Shown piece by piece: positions 42,174 through 50,894 of a stretch of 64,000 nucleotides of DNA. A program made the position numbers and the translations under genes. Origin of the DNA: Enterobacter asburiae (GTDB taxonomy: Bacteria; Pseudomonadota; Gammaproteobacteria; Enterobacterales; Enterobacteriaceae); assembly GCF_024599655.1 (NCBI RefSeq), contig NZ_CP102247.1, positions 4,278,001 through 4,342,000 on the forward strand. Reading direction: 5' to 3'. Under the pieces are notes generated by a model that was given only the letters and a program-made list of their open reading frames with translations, did no database searches and was not told the DNA's origin. Each line of letters opens with the position of its first letter. The first letter of the stretch is position 1.

Positions 42174-43768
42174 GTGAAGTAGTCGAAGTCTGCGTGGCAG
42201 CCGTCGCCGCTGATGTCCTCGCAATGCAGCCCCACAAACGCGCCGGTGAAGAAGCCGCGCCCGCCGATGTAGTCGTCCGACAGCTTCCACGCCTCATACG
42301 TCACCGGCACGGCGTGCCACGTCTCGCCGTCGAACGAGTAGCTGTAGCGGTAAACCAGCGTATCCACATCCACGCGCAGCCAGACGCTCTCCGCGCTCTC
42401 CGGCACCGGAATCGGCTGCTCGTGCAGCGGCCATGACGGCACATTATGGTCGAGCTGGATCACCTTGATCGTTCTGCCCTGCCCCTCCTCGTAGTCCACA
42501 AAGCAGTAGCTCCAGTTTTTGCTGTTGTAGTAGCAGGTCAGCCCCGCGCTCTGCTGGAAGTGGACCGGCGAAAACTGCATCCGCGTCTCGGCCCGGAAGG
42601 CGAAGTGCTGCCAGCGGCGCGCCACGGTCGATTGGGTAAAGGTCGAGTTGAGCGAGTCGTTGCCGTAGAGCCGTAAATAGCCGGGCCGCGCGGTGAGCGA
42701 GCCGAGGGTGTCGTCGAACGGAATGCGCAGGGTCTGCAGCTCCGGGTCAAGCGAACTGGCGTCGAAATCGTCCCGCCAGCTGCTCTGAACGGCAGCGGGC
42801 TGCTCGGCCACCTGCGGGCCTTTCACGGTCATCTGCGCGTGCTTGCCGCCTTCCACGTACGGCCAGCCGTCGCGCCATTCAATGCGGGCGATGCCGGTCT
42901 CGCGCCCCAGCGGGCAGTAGCCGCGCCCGCCGGAGGCCAGCAGCGGCACGCCGGGCAGGCGCTGCGGGCGGCTGGTGAGGTAGGCCATGTACCACTCTCC
43001 GGTATGCGTCTGCAGCAGCGAGCCGTGGCCGCTCTTCTGCAGCGGGTTCTCCGGCAGGTGCCAGCTGGTCATCATCGTCACGTCCGGGTGCAGCTCGTAC
43101 GGCCCGTCGATATTTTTGGAACGCAGCACCACGACGGCGTGCTCGTAGCTGGTGCCGCCCTCGGCGACCATCAGGTAGTACCATCCCGCGTGGCGGTACA
43201 GGTGCGCGCCTTCGGTGTAGCAGAGCGGCGTGCCGGTAAACAGCGTTTTGCGCTCGGGCGAGAGCGTGCCGGTCTGCGGGTCAAACGCCTGCATCACGAT
43301 GGTGTTGTGCGGGTTGCTGTGGTGGCGCGGCCCCCACGGGCGGTAGATATAGTATTTGCGGCCATCGTCGTCGTGAAACAGGGACGGGTCAAATCCGCCG
43401 TTGCCCATCGGGATCGGCTCGCTCCACGGCCCCTCGATGGAGGGCGCGGTAACAAGAAAGTTGCGGCCGTTTTTCCACGGCGAGTCGACAATCTTCACGT
43501 CGGTGTAGAGCAGCCAGAATTTACCGTCGGCGTAGCTCAGGCACGGCGCCCAGATGCCGCCGGAGTCCGGGTTGCCCTTCATGTCCAGCATCGACACGCG
43601 GTCCAGCGGCGTGCTGACCAACGACCAGTTTTTCAGGTCGCGGGAGTGGTAGATACGCACGCCCGGGAACCACTCGAAGGTCGAGGTGGCGATGTAGTAG
43701 TCCTCGCCCTGGCGGCACAGGGACGGGTCCGGGTTAAAGCCGGTGAGTATCGGGTTAGTGATTTGCAT
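42158..43768 (-). CDS. yagH: GH43 beta-xylosidase YagH
   Basis: A 536-residue cytoplasmic GH43 enzyme of the XynB/YagH type: five-bladed propeller N-terminus (NPILTGFNPDPSLCRQGEDY with the catalytic-base Asp near 14, SGGIWAPCLSY, ACYTEGAHLYRH-type acid Glu in CYTEGAHLY) and a C-terminal beta-sandwich (DDFDASSLDPELQTLR onward). It releases xylose from short xylo-oligosaccharides imported by YagG, whose gene lies 11 bases upstream on the same strand. Confidence 0.93.
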   Translation of the reverse strand: MQITNPILTGFNPDPSLCRQGEDYYIATSTFEWFPGVRIYHSRDLKNWSLVSTPLDRVSMLDMKGNPDSGGIWAPCLSYADGKFWLLYTDVKIVDSPWKNGRNFLVTAPSIEGPWSEPIPMGNGGFDPSLFHDDDGRKYYIYRPWGPRHHSNPHNTIVMQAFDPQTGTLSPERKTLFTGTPLCYTEGAHLYRHAGWYYLMVAEGGTSYEHAVVVLRSKNIDGPYELHPDVTMMTSWHLPENPLQKSGHGSLLQTHTGEWYMAYLTSRPQRLPGVPLLASGGRGYCPLGRETGIARIEWRDGWPYVEGGKHAQMTVKGPQVAEQPAAVQSSWRDDFDASSLDPELQTLRIPFDDTLGSLTARPGYLRLYGNDSLNSTFTQSTVARRWQHFAFRAETRMQFSPVHFQQSAGLTCYYNSKNWSYCFVDYEEGQGRTIKVIQLDHNVPSWPLHEQPIPVPESAESVWLRVDVDTLVYRYSYSFDGETWHAVPVTYEAWKLSDDYIGGRGFFTGAFVGLHCEDISGDGCHADFDYFTYEPA

Positions 43769-43779
43769 AGTGCCTCCGG

Positions 43780-45162
43780 TTAATGGGATGCGGCTGTCGC
43801 GGCGTCGGGAACGGCCTCGCCCTGCGCCGCGCGGTGCTTAATCAGTTGCTGGCTGATGGCCTCCACGCGGGCATCGGTGAGCCTGTAGAACGACAGCATG
43901 ATGAACATGCCCGCGTAGAGCACCACCGGCACCACGCAGAACAGAATTTTGATGGTGGTGAGCACCTCGACCGGCTGCACGCTGCTGCTGGCGGAGTAGT
44001 TCACGTACGCGAGGATCCAGCCCACCACCGCCCCGCCAATCGCCAGGCCAATCTTCAGGCTGAACAGGTAGGTGGAGAACACCAGCCCGTCGAGGCGTCG
44101 CCCGCTGCGGCTCTCTTCGTAATCCACCACGTCAGAGGCCATCAGCCACTGCAGCGGCGTGGTGGTGTTAAAGACGAACAGGAACAGGATGTTGAGGGCA
44201 AAAATGAGCGCGATATGCTCCGCCGGGGTGACGAAAATCAGCAGGCTGATCAGCGAGTAGGCGACGATGATCCACTTGAAGGCGGTAACGCGGTCGAAGC
44301 GGCCCAGCAGGCGGGAGGAGCAGAGCGAGCCGAACATGGTGGCGAGGCTGCCGTAGAGTAAGAACTGGGTCGCCATCTCTGGGTGATCCATCACGTATTT
44401 CACGAAGTAGAGCGTCGCCCCGCCGCGCACCACGTTGGAACAGGTCGCCATCATCTTGAACGCGCACATGATGCGCCACTGGCCGTTGCCCAGCAGCAGC
44501 TTAAGGTCTTTCGCCACCGACGAGCCCGGCTGCACCTCAAAGGTGTAGCGCTCTTTGGTAGTGAAGAAGCAGACGTAGAGCAGCACCACGCCGCTCAGCC
44601 CGAGCACGCACATGGCGCCAAAATAGCCCACCTGCTCGTCCCCTTTGCCGATGATGCTCACCAGCGGCAGCGCGATGCCGCTGATGGCGAGCGAGCCCGC
44701 CGCCGCCAGGAAGAAGCGCCAGGACTGCAGGGCGTGACGCTCTTTCGGGTCGGCGGTGATGACGCCCGGCATGGCGCAGTACGGCACGTTAACGAAGGTG
44801 TAGACCAGGGTCAGGAGAATGTAGGTCACGCAGGCGTAGATGATCTTGCCCTGCGCGGAGAAGTCCGGCGTGTAGAAGGTCAGCACGCAGACGATGCCGA
44901 ACGGGATGGCCCCCCACAGCAGGAACGGGCGGAACTGGCCGTGCCGCGTGCGGGTGCGGTCTACCAGCAGCCCCATCAGCGGGTCGGTGACGGCGTCGAG
45001 CACGCGGGAGACCAAAAACAGCGTGCCCATAATCCCCGCCGACAGGCCGAAGACGTCGGTGTAGAAATAGGCCAGCAGGAACATCGTGGCCTGCCAGACG
45101 AAGCCGCAGGCGGTGTCACCCAGCCCGTAGCCAATTTTGTCTTTCATGGTTAATTGCGTCAT
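43780..45162 (-). CDS. yagG: GPH-family xyloside symporter YagG
   Basis: A 460-residue glycoside-pentoside-hexuronide symporter with 12 predicted helices: KIGYGLGDTACGFVWQA, YFYTDVFGLSAGIMG, LDAVTDPLMGLLVDRT (cation motif). It forms a unit with yagH downstream and is the likely uptake route for xylo-oligosaccharides. The 226-base gap to yagF contains a terminator for yagF, so yagG-yagH should have its own promoter there. Confidence 0.93.
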   Translation of the reverse strand: MTQLTMKDKIGYGLGDTACGFVWQATMFLLAYFYTDVFGLSAGIMGTLFLVSRVLDAVTDPLMGLLVDRTRTRHGQFRPFLLWGAIPFGIVCVLTFYTPDFSAQGKIIYACVTYILLTLVYTFVNVPYCAMPGVITADPKERHALQSWRFFLAAAGSLAISGIALPLVSIIGKGDEQVGYFGAMCVLGLSGVVLLYVCFFTTKERYTFEVQPGSSVAKDLKLLLGNGQWRIMCAFKMMATCSNVVRGGATLYFVKYVMDHPEMATQFLLYGSLATMFGSLCSSRLLGRFDRVTAFKWIIVAYSLISLLIFVTPAEHIALIFALNILFLFVFNTTTPLQWLMASDVVDYEESRSGRRLDGLVFSTYLFSLKIGLAIGGAVVGWILAYVNYSASSSVQPVEVLTTIKILFCVVPVVLYAGMFIMLSFYRLTDARVEAISQQLIKHRAAQGEAVPDAATAASH

Positions 45163-45342
45163 CAGAATTACACCCTTATGTAGTGTGCTGAATTACAACA
45201 TCGTGTTAATGGAGTGTAATGAGCTGTTCAATTAACCAGCAATGGTCATATCTTATTTCTTAATTACGTTATTTTGCTTTTGTGACGCCGACGATATATC
45301 TCAACTTATTGTTTATATTATTAAATAACAGAAATGACAAAG

Positions 45343-45370
45343 CCGTCCGCGGAATATTTCCCGCAGACGG
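45343..45370 (-). terminator. Terminator downstream of yagF
   Basis: Hairpin with ten-base arms (CCGTCTGCGG and CCGCGGACGG on the minus strand, one mismatch) and an eight-base AT loop, then CTTTGTCATTT. It is 19 bases after the yagF stop and separates the yagEF and yagGH units. Confidence 0.75.
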
Positions 45371-45388
45371 TTTTATCTCTGAAAATAA

Positions 45389-47356
45389 TTAAATGCCGAG
45401 CGCTTTTTTACCGGCGTTAATTACCTCAATGATTTTATCGGTGTCATAAATACAGCCTTTCCAGGTACCGCCGCTCACCGACTGCAGTGCCGCCCACAGC
45501 CGGGTGTCGTCCGGCAAAAAGTCGTGGGCGTGCAGGTCCGGGTGCGTCTGCCGCCGCGCCAGCTCGCGCGCGCCCTCCTCCGGCGTCAGCGGGTTATCCG
45601 CCGTGCCGATAAAGTTCACGCTGCCTGTTAACGTCAGGCGGTCGACGGCAATCTCGATGATGTCGTTATCGCGCAGCTTGCCAATCGGCCCGCCCGCCAG
45701 CGCCTCCGGCGACACGTGGCCGAAGCAGGCGCCCGTCGACACGCCCGAGAAACGCGCATCGGTGATGAGCGACACCGTCTTGCCCCACGAAATATGCTTC
45801 AGTGCGGAGGTGAGCTGGTAGGTCTCTTCCATGCCGGTGCCGGACGGCCCGCCGCCGATCACCACCATAATATCGCCCTGCTCAATCTCTTCCCGCTTGA
45901 TCGCCTTGATCGCCTGCGCTTCCGAGACAAACACCCGCGCCCGGCCGGTGTGACGGTATACGCCATCTTCACCCACCACCGACGGGTCAATCGCCGTGGC
46001 CTTGATCACCGAACCTTCCGGCGCGATGTTGCCCGTCGGGAAGCAGACCGTCGAGGTCAGCCCTTTCGCTTTTGCCTTCTCCGGCGGCAGGATCACGTCA
46101 TCCGGATCCACGCCGTCCTGCTCGCGCAGGCACTGGCGGAAGCGCGCCCGGCGCTCGGACCCCTGCCACCAGTCGAGGTTCTCGCCCACCGTCTGGCCGG
46201 TCACGGTCATGGCGTCCAGATGCAGCAGGCCGAGGTCGCGCAGGTGGAGCATCACCTCCGGCACACCGCCCGCGAGGAACGCGCGCACGGTCGGGTGATA
46301 GTCCGGGCCGTTGGGCAGCACGCTGACCAGACGCGGCACTTTACGGTTGACGCGCGTCCAGTGCTCAACGTCCGGGATCGTGCAGCCCGCCGCGTGGGCG
46401 ATGGCCGGAATGTGCAGCAGCAAATTGGTGGAGCCGCCGAACGCCGCGTGGATCACCATCGCGTTTTCGATGGCTTTGTCGGTGAGGATAGCGCGCGTGG
46501 TGATGCCGCGGTTATCCAGCTCGCTGACCGCGCGCGCCGACTGGCGGGCGATCTCCAGCCACACCGCCTGCCCGGACGGGGCCAGCGCGGAGTGCGGCAG
46601 CGCCAGGCCCAGCGCTTCCGCGACCACCTGAGAGGTGCCCGCCGTGCCGAGAAACTGACACCCGCCGCCCGGCGACGCGCAGGCGCGACAGCCCAGCTCG
46701 GCGGCCTCCTGCAGGGAGAGTTCGTGGTTGGCAAAGCGTGCGCCGATGGTCTGGACCTTGCCCGCGTCTTCCCCGACGGTCGGCGGCAACGTCGCCCCGC
46801 CCGGCACCAGAATAGTCGGCAGGTCGTGCATTGCGGCCAGCGCAATCATGGTAGCGGGCAGCCCTTTATCGCAGGTTGCCACGCCGATCACCGCCCGGCG
46901 CGTCGGCAGGGAGCGGATCAGGCGGCGAAAGACGATCGCCGCGTCGTTGCGGTACGGCAGGGAATCAAACATGCCGTGCGTGCCCTGCGAGCGCCCGTCG
47001 CACGGATCGCTGACGAAGGCCGCAAACGGGATCCCGCCGTTGCGGGTAATCTCCTTCGCCGCCGCCTGCATCTGCATGCCGATCTCCCAGTGCCCGGTGT
47101 GGTAGCCCAGCGCAACCGGGCGTCCGTCTCCGGCGCGGATGCCGCCCTGGGTGCCGATAATCAGCACCTCTTTGCCAGTGAGCTTGTTAGCGTCCCAGCC
47201 CATCCCAGCGTTCTGCGTCATGCCGAACAGGTTGCCGCTGGGGGATTCCATCAGCATCTGCGGGGTCAGCGGCAGCGCGCCCTGCGGCCCCGCCGCGTGG
47301 GTGATCACCGCATAAAACGCGTCGTCCTGCGGGGTGAAAATTTTCTCAATGGTCAT
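45389..47356 (-). CDS. yagF: D-xylonate dehydratase YagF
   Basis: A 655-residue IlvD/Edd-family Fe-S dehydratase turning D-xylonate into 2-keto-3-deoxy-D-xylonate. Fe-S cysteines occur in SDPCDGRSQG, VATCDKGLPATM and SPGGGCQFLGTAG. The ATG at 47356 (MTIEKIFTPQDD) gives the same length as the E. coli protein; an upstream in-frame start would overlap yagE. It works with YagE, 14 bases upstream, in non-phosphorylative pentonate breakdown. Confidence 0.94.
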   Translation of the reverse strand: MTIEKIFTPQDDAFYAVITHAAGPQGALPLTPQMLMESPSGNLFGMTQNAGMGWDANKLTGKEVLIIGTQGGIRAGDGRPVALGYHTGHWEIGMQMQAAAKEITRNGGIPFAAFVSDPCDGRSQGTHGMFDSLPYRNDAAIVFRRLIRSLPTRRAVIGVATCDKGLPATMIALAAMHDLPTILVPGGATLPPTVGEDAGKVQTIGARFANHELSLQEAAELGCRACASPGGGCQFLGTAGTSQVVAEALGLALPHSALAPSGQAVWLEIARQSARAVSELDNRGITTRAILTDKAIENAMVIHAAFGGSTNLLLHIPAIAHAAGCTIPDVEHWTRVNRKVPRLVSVLPNGPDYHPTVRAFLAGGVPEVMLHLRDLGLLHLDAMTVTGQTVGENLDWWQGSERRARFRQCLREQDGVDPDDVILPPEKAKAKGLTSTVCFPTGNIAPEGSVIKATAIDPSVVGEDGVYRHTGRARVFVSEAQAIKAIKREEIEQGDIMVVIGGGPSGTGMEETYQLTSALKHISWGKTVSLITDARFSGVSTGACFGHVSPEALAGGPIGKLRDNDIIEIAVDRLTLTGSVNFIGTADNPLTPEEGARELARRQTHPDLHAHDFLPDDTRLWAALQSVSGGTWKGCIYDTDKIIEVINAGKKALGI

Positions 47357-47370
47357 CGTTATCGTCCGGC

Positions 47371-48279
47371 TCAGCAAAGCTTGAGCTGTTGCAGCAGGGT
47401 TTTCAGCTGCGCCCTGCGCGGCTCGTCCAGCGGCGAGGCGGGCGGCAGCACGTGCGTGGAGACAGGGCGACCACAGAGCACGATCGCCTCTTTAATCACG
47501 TTCACAAACGGCGTATCTAGCTGATACATCTGCGGTATTTGCAGCAGGGTCTGATGATACTCAGCCGCTTTCGCCACGTCTTTATCCCGCCAGGCTTTCA
47601 GAAGATTCACCGACACCTGCGGGGCAAAGTTGCCGCTGGCCGAGATCGCCCCGTCGCCGCCGAGCAGCAGGGTATTAAACAGATGATCGTCGTAGCCGCA
47701 CAGCACGGTGAAGTGCGGATGGGCGGCTTTGACGGTGTGGATCATGCTGCGCAGATGGGCCACGGAGTCGATGGTGTCTTTGATGCCGACGATGTTGCTG
47801 CGCGAGTCGGCCAGGGTTTTCACCAGCGCCGGGGTCAGATCCTGCCCGGTCAGCGCCGGGAAGTTGTAGAGCATCACCGGCAGCGTGACGCTGTCGGCCA
47901 CCTGCTCGAAGTAGCGGATCAGGTTCGCTTCCGACACTTTCCAGTAGTAGGGGTTGATCACCACGATGCCGTCCGCGCCCGCCTGCTGCGCGTGCTGGCT
48001 GAGTTCGATGGTTTCCCGGGCGTTAGTGCCGCCGGTGCCGATCAGCACCGGCACGCGACGATCGACATGATCGATAGCAAAGCGCGCAATGGTTTTACGC
48101 TCTTCGGCGCTGAGCTGGGAGAACTCGCCGCCGCTGCCCAGGAAGAACAGGCCGTCAACGCCTGCCTTGATCAGATCGTCGATCAGCGCGGCGGTGCCTG
48201 ACTTATCTAGCTGGCCGTCGGCGGTAAAGATGGTGGAGACAGGGGGAATGATCCCCGTGAACAACGCGGACTGCGGCAT
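47371..48279 (-). CDS. yagE: 2-keto-3-deoxy-sugar-acid aldolase YagE
   Basis: A 302-residue DHDPS/NAL-family class I aldolase splitting 2-keto-3-deoxypentonate/gluconate to pyruvate and an aldehyde. It has the GTGGTNARETIELS segment, the YNFPALTGQDL tyrosine and the Schiff-base Lys in IVGIKDTIDS. The ATG at 48279 has AAGGAG upstream and gives the E. coli length. First gene of the yagE-yagF unit, with a palindromic operator candidate 24 bases upstream. Confidence 0.94.
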   Translation of the reverse strand: MPQSALFTGIIPPVSTIFTADGQLDKSGTAALIDDLIKAGVDGLFFLGSGGEFSQLSAEERKTIARFAIDHVDRRVPVLIGTGGTNARETIELSQHAQQAGADGIVVINPYYWKVSEANLIRYFEQVADSVTLPVMLYNFPALTGQDLTPALVKTLADSRSNIVGIKDTIDSVAHLRSMIHTVKAAHPHFTVLCGYDDHLFNTLLLGGDGAISASGNFAPQVSVNLLKAWRDKDVAKAAEYHQTLLQIPQMYQLDTPFVNVIKEAIVLCGRPVSTHVLPPASPLDEPRRAQLKTLLQQLKLC

Positions 48280-48302
48280 GAGATCTCCTTGCTGAATCAT
48301 TT

Positions 48303-48321
48303 TGTTCTACATTATAGAACA
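48303..48321. promoter_or_regulatory. Operator candidate upstream of yagE
   Basis: Perfect inverted repeat TGTTCTA-CATTA-TAGAACA, 24 bases upstream of the yagE start, in a position to block transcription. XynR is the likely ligand by context. A similar site was not found before yagG. Confidence 0.6.
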
Positions 48322-48420
48322 GCGTTCATTAATTTAACGATCATACTATGACGCAGAAAAAGGAGAGGTAAATGGGAAGGGAAGAGGGAGTGCGGGAAAT
48401 TTAAGCTGGATCACATATTG

Positions 48421-48516
48421 CCCCTCACCCCGGCCCTCTCCCCAAAGGGGCGAGGGGGAAAAGATGGCTCGGTGCAGTTCCCTCTCCCCTTTGGGGAGAG
48501 GGTTAGGGTGAGGGGT
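48421..48516. repeat. Compound palindromic repeat, copy A
   Basis: CCCCTCACCC-CGGCCCTCTCCCC-AAA-GGGG and, 22 bases later, its inverted partner CCCTCTCCCCTTTGGGGAGAGGG ending GTGAGGGG. Each half is itself a palindrome and the halves are mutually inverted. A short GGGTAAGG tandem repeat follows to 48536. Same design at 51817 and 58653. Confidence 0.9.
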
Positions 48517-48535
48517 AAGGGGTAAGGGGTAAGGG

Positions 48536-48988
48536 TTACTCTACCAGCATCTTCACCACAACCTTGCGCACCTTAGCAGGCGCCCCAACCGCGCACAGCG
48601 GCTTATGCACTTCACCCGGCCAGAACACCACAAAATCCCCTTCGCTCAGCACCACGGTTTTCTCCTGCTCGCCTTCCGGCAGAAACGCGATGTCTTTGTC
48701 CGCCAGCCAGTCGGTGTCCGGCGTGCCGTGCGGCAGGGTGCTGAAGGTCATCCCTTCCTGGCCCTTCATCACGATCTGGATATCCAGATAGCGCGCGTGG
48801 TACTCGGCGCGGCGCTCGGCGAACGGCTGGGTCATGTCTTCCGAGACCAGATAAAACAGGCTGTTACCGTTGATGTCGTGTTTCCCGAGCGGCGTGGCGT
48901 CGGTGACGTGGGCTTTAACGTGCTCAATCGCCTGGCGCAACTCGTCAGGCAGCCAGGACTGCAAATGGTGGATATTGCCGATAATCAT
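48536..48988 (-). CDS. yjgK: YhcH/YjgK/YiaL-family sugar-associated cupin
   Basis: A 150-residue cupin of the YhcH/YjgK/YiaL (DUF386) family, probably an anomerase or isomerase of sugar acids. Cupin motifs YHARYLDIQIV and FVVFWPGEVHKP supply His/Glu metal positions. In E. coli yjgK also lies near argI. A KdgR-like palindrome sits just upstream of the start, hinting at hexuronate or pentonate control. Confidence 0.88.
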   Translation of the reverse strand: MIIGNIHHLQSWLPDELRQAIEHVKAHVTDATPLGKHDINGNSLFYLVSEDMTQPFAERRAEYHARYLDIQIVMKGQEGMTFSTLPHGTPDTDWLADKDIAFLPEGEQEKTVVLSEGDFVVFWPGEVHKPLCAVGAPAKVRKVVVKMLVE

Positions 48989-49003
48989 GTTTCAACCCTC
49001 AAT

Positions 49004-49021
49004 ATAAAACAATGTTTCATT
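49004..49021. promoter_or_regulatory. KdgR-like (IclR-family) box upstream of yjgK
   Basis: On the minus strand, AATGAAACATTGTTTTAT fits the KdgR pattern (TGAAA-N-TTTCA type) with one weak end. It lies 16 bases upstream of the yjgK start and could be read by KdgR or a relative. Confidence 0.5.
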
Positions 49022-49663
49022 TTTATCTTTTATACGAGAATCCCGGCTGCCATACCAGCCCTTTTTGGACGAGGTTTGCGCGAGCGCATGTTTATCGGGA
49101 AAGGTGTTAATTTGCTGTTAACCCTGCCCAGGCATTTATGCAGGGGTTATGCATAACCTCGATCCGCGCTTATCGCGCGGCTGTTCTAACCTCTTGATCA
49201 TACTCTCTATTTAACAAAACCCGTTGCCGCCTCACACTTTACTGTTTTGATAATTTGTTCTAAAAATCCATAATTATTTATTGATTTTTCTTAAGTCAAA
49301 AATAGTTAATTACGTTAATTGCATAGCCATTCTTGAACATGATTTTTATCATTTAAATTCAGCCATATAACAAATTATTTCAAAAGATTAAAATCTACAA
49401 AATAATAACAACCTCAAATAATGCCACCGAATCCTGCTTAGCTATTCACCCTTCAATAATATGAAATTAATCATTATCTGATGCGAATCATGCAAATGAA
49501 AACAAACCCCTTAATATCCGTTTTCGCGTGAGCAACATCACAATACGGATTATTTAACTGCCTAGTATGAATCACGAAATCAATTGAGCTTAGCCGCCAT
49601 GCAATTAAATACATCACATGGCGCATGCCCTTTTTATTCTGAAAAACAGTTAAAGGAATAATT
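49022..49663. other. Long AT-rich arcA upstream region
   Basis: About 640 bases without a recognisable gene. It contains an FNR-like site at 49339-49352 and partial ARG-box-like sequence around 49459-49500 (TGAAATTAATCATTA, then TGATGCGAATCATGCA), too degenerate to call. The length and AT content suit a heavily regulated promoter. Confidence 0.5.
49339..49352. promoter_or_regulatory. FNR-like site upstream of arcA
   Basis: ATGAT-TTTT-ATCAT, a symmetric match to the FNR consensus TTGAT-N4-ATCAA with the outer base changed in each half. Anaerobic activation of arginine deiminase operons by FNR/Anr-type regulators is well known. Confidence 0.5.
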
Positions 49664-50884
49664 ATGGAAAAGCATTACGTCGGTTCTGAAATTGGTCAAT
49701 TGCGTAGCGTTATGCTGCACCGCCCAAATTTAAGTCTGAAACGTTTAACGCCATCGAATTGTCAGGAGCTGCTTTTCGATGACGTGCTCTCGGTTGAGCG
49801 GGCGGGTGAGGAGCATGACATCTTCGCAAACACGCTGCGCGAGCAGGGTGTGGAAGTCCTGCTGTTGACCGACCTCCTGACACAAACCCTTGATATTGCA
49901 GAAGCGAAAGCCTGGCTGCTGGATACGCAAATCTCTGATTACCGCCTCGGCCCAACCTTTGCTGGCGACGTCCGCGGCTGGCTGGCGGATATGCCGCACC
50001 GCGAACTGGCGCGCAGGCTGAGCGGCGGATTAACCTACGGCGAAATTCCGGCGGCCATTAAAAATATGGTGGTGGATACCCACACGGCGAATGATTTTAT
50101 TATGAAGCCGCTGCCGAACCATTTATTTACCCGCGATACCTCGTGCTGGATTTATAACGGCGTCTCTATTAACCCCATGGCCAAACCGGCCCGTCAGCGT
50201 GAAACCAATAACCTGCGGGCAATATATCGCTGGCACCCGGCGTTTGCCGACGGCGATTTTATTAAGTATTTCGGCGACGAGAATATTAATTACGACCACG
50301 CCACCTTAGAAGGCGGCGACGTATTAGTGATTGGCCGCGGGGCGGTACTGATCGGCATGTCCGAGCGCACGACGCCGCAGGGCGTGGAGTTCCTCGCCAA
50401 CAGCCTGTTCAAACACCGCCAGGCCGAGCGCGTGATCGCCGTTGAGCTGCCGAAACACCGCTCCTGCATGCACCTCGACACCGTCATGACCCACATCGAC
50501 GTGGACACCTTCTCCGTCTACCCGGAGGTGGTGCGCAAGGACGCCCAGTGCTGGACGCTCACCCCGGACGGACGCGGCGGCCTGCTGCGCACCCAGGAAA
50601 CCGACCTGCTGCACGCCATCGAGAAAGCGCTCGGCATAAACCAGGTGCGCCTGATCACCACCGGCGGCGACGCCTTTGAAGCCGAACGCGAGCAGTGGAA
50701 CGACGCCAACAACGTGCTGACCCTCCGCCCGGGCGTGGTGATTGGCTACGAGCGCAACGTCTGGACCAACGAGAAGTACGACAAAGCGGGCATCACCGTG
50801 CTGCCCATCCCTGGTGACGAACTTGGACGCGGCCGCGGCGGCGCGCGCTGCATGAGCTGCCCGCTGGAACGCGACGGAATTTAA
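49664..50884 (+). CDS. arcA: Arginine deiminase ArcA
   Basis: A 406-residue guanidino-group hydrolase converting arginine to citrulline and ammonia. The catalytic Cys396 is in GGARCMSCPLE, with LEGGDVLVIG and HLDTVMTHID supplying Glu/Asp/His residues and FTRDTSCWI conserved. AAGGAATAAT precedes the ATG. First gene of arcA-arcC-arcB-arcD-like-argR2, the pathway yielding ATP from arginine under oxygen limitation or acid stress. Confidence 0.96.
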   Translation: MEKHYVGSEIGQLRSVMLHRPNLSLKRLTPSNCQELLFDDVLSVERAGEEHDIFANTLREQGVEVLLLTDLLTQTLDIAEAKAWLLDTQISDYRLGPTFAGDVRGWLADMPHRELARRLSGGLTYGEIPAAIKNMVVDTHTANDFIMKPLPNHLFTRDTSCWIYNGVSINPMAKPARQRETNNLRAIYRWHPAFADGDFIKYFGDENINYDHATLEGGDVLVIGRGAVLIGMSERTTPQGVEFLANSLFKHRQAERVIAVELPKHRSCMHLDTVMTHIDVDTFSVYPEVVRKDAQCWTLTPDGRGGLLRTQETDLLHAIEKALGINQVRLITTGGDAFEAEREQWNDANNVLTLRPGVVIGYERNVWTNEKYDKAGITVLPIPGDELGRGRGGARCMSCPLERDGI

Positions 50885-50894
50885 AGGAGCCATC

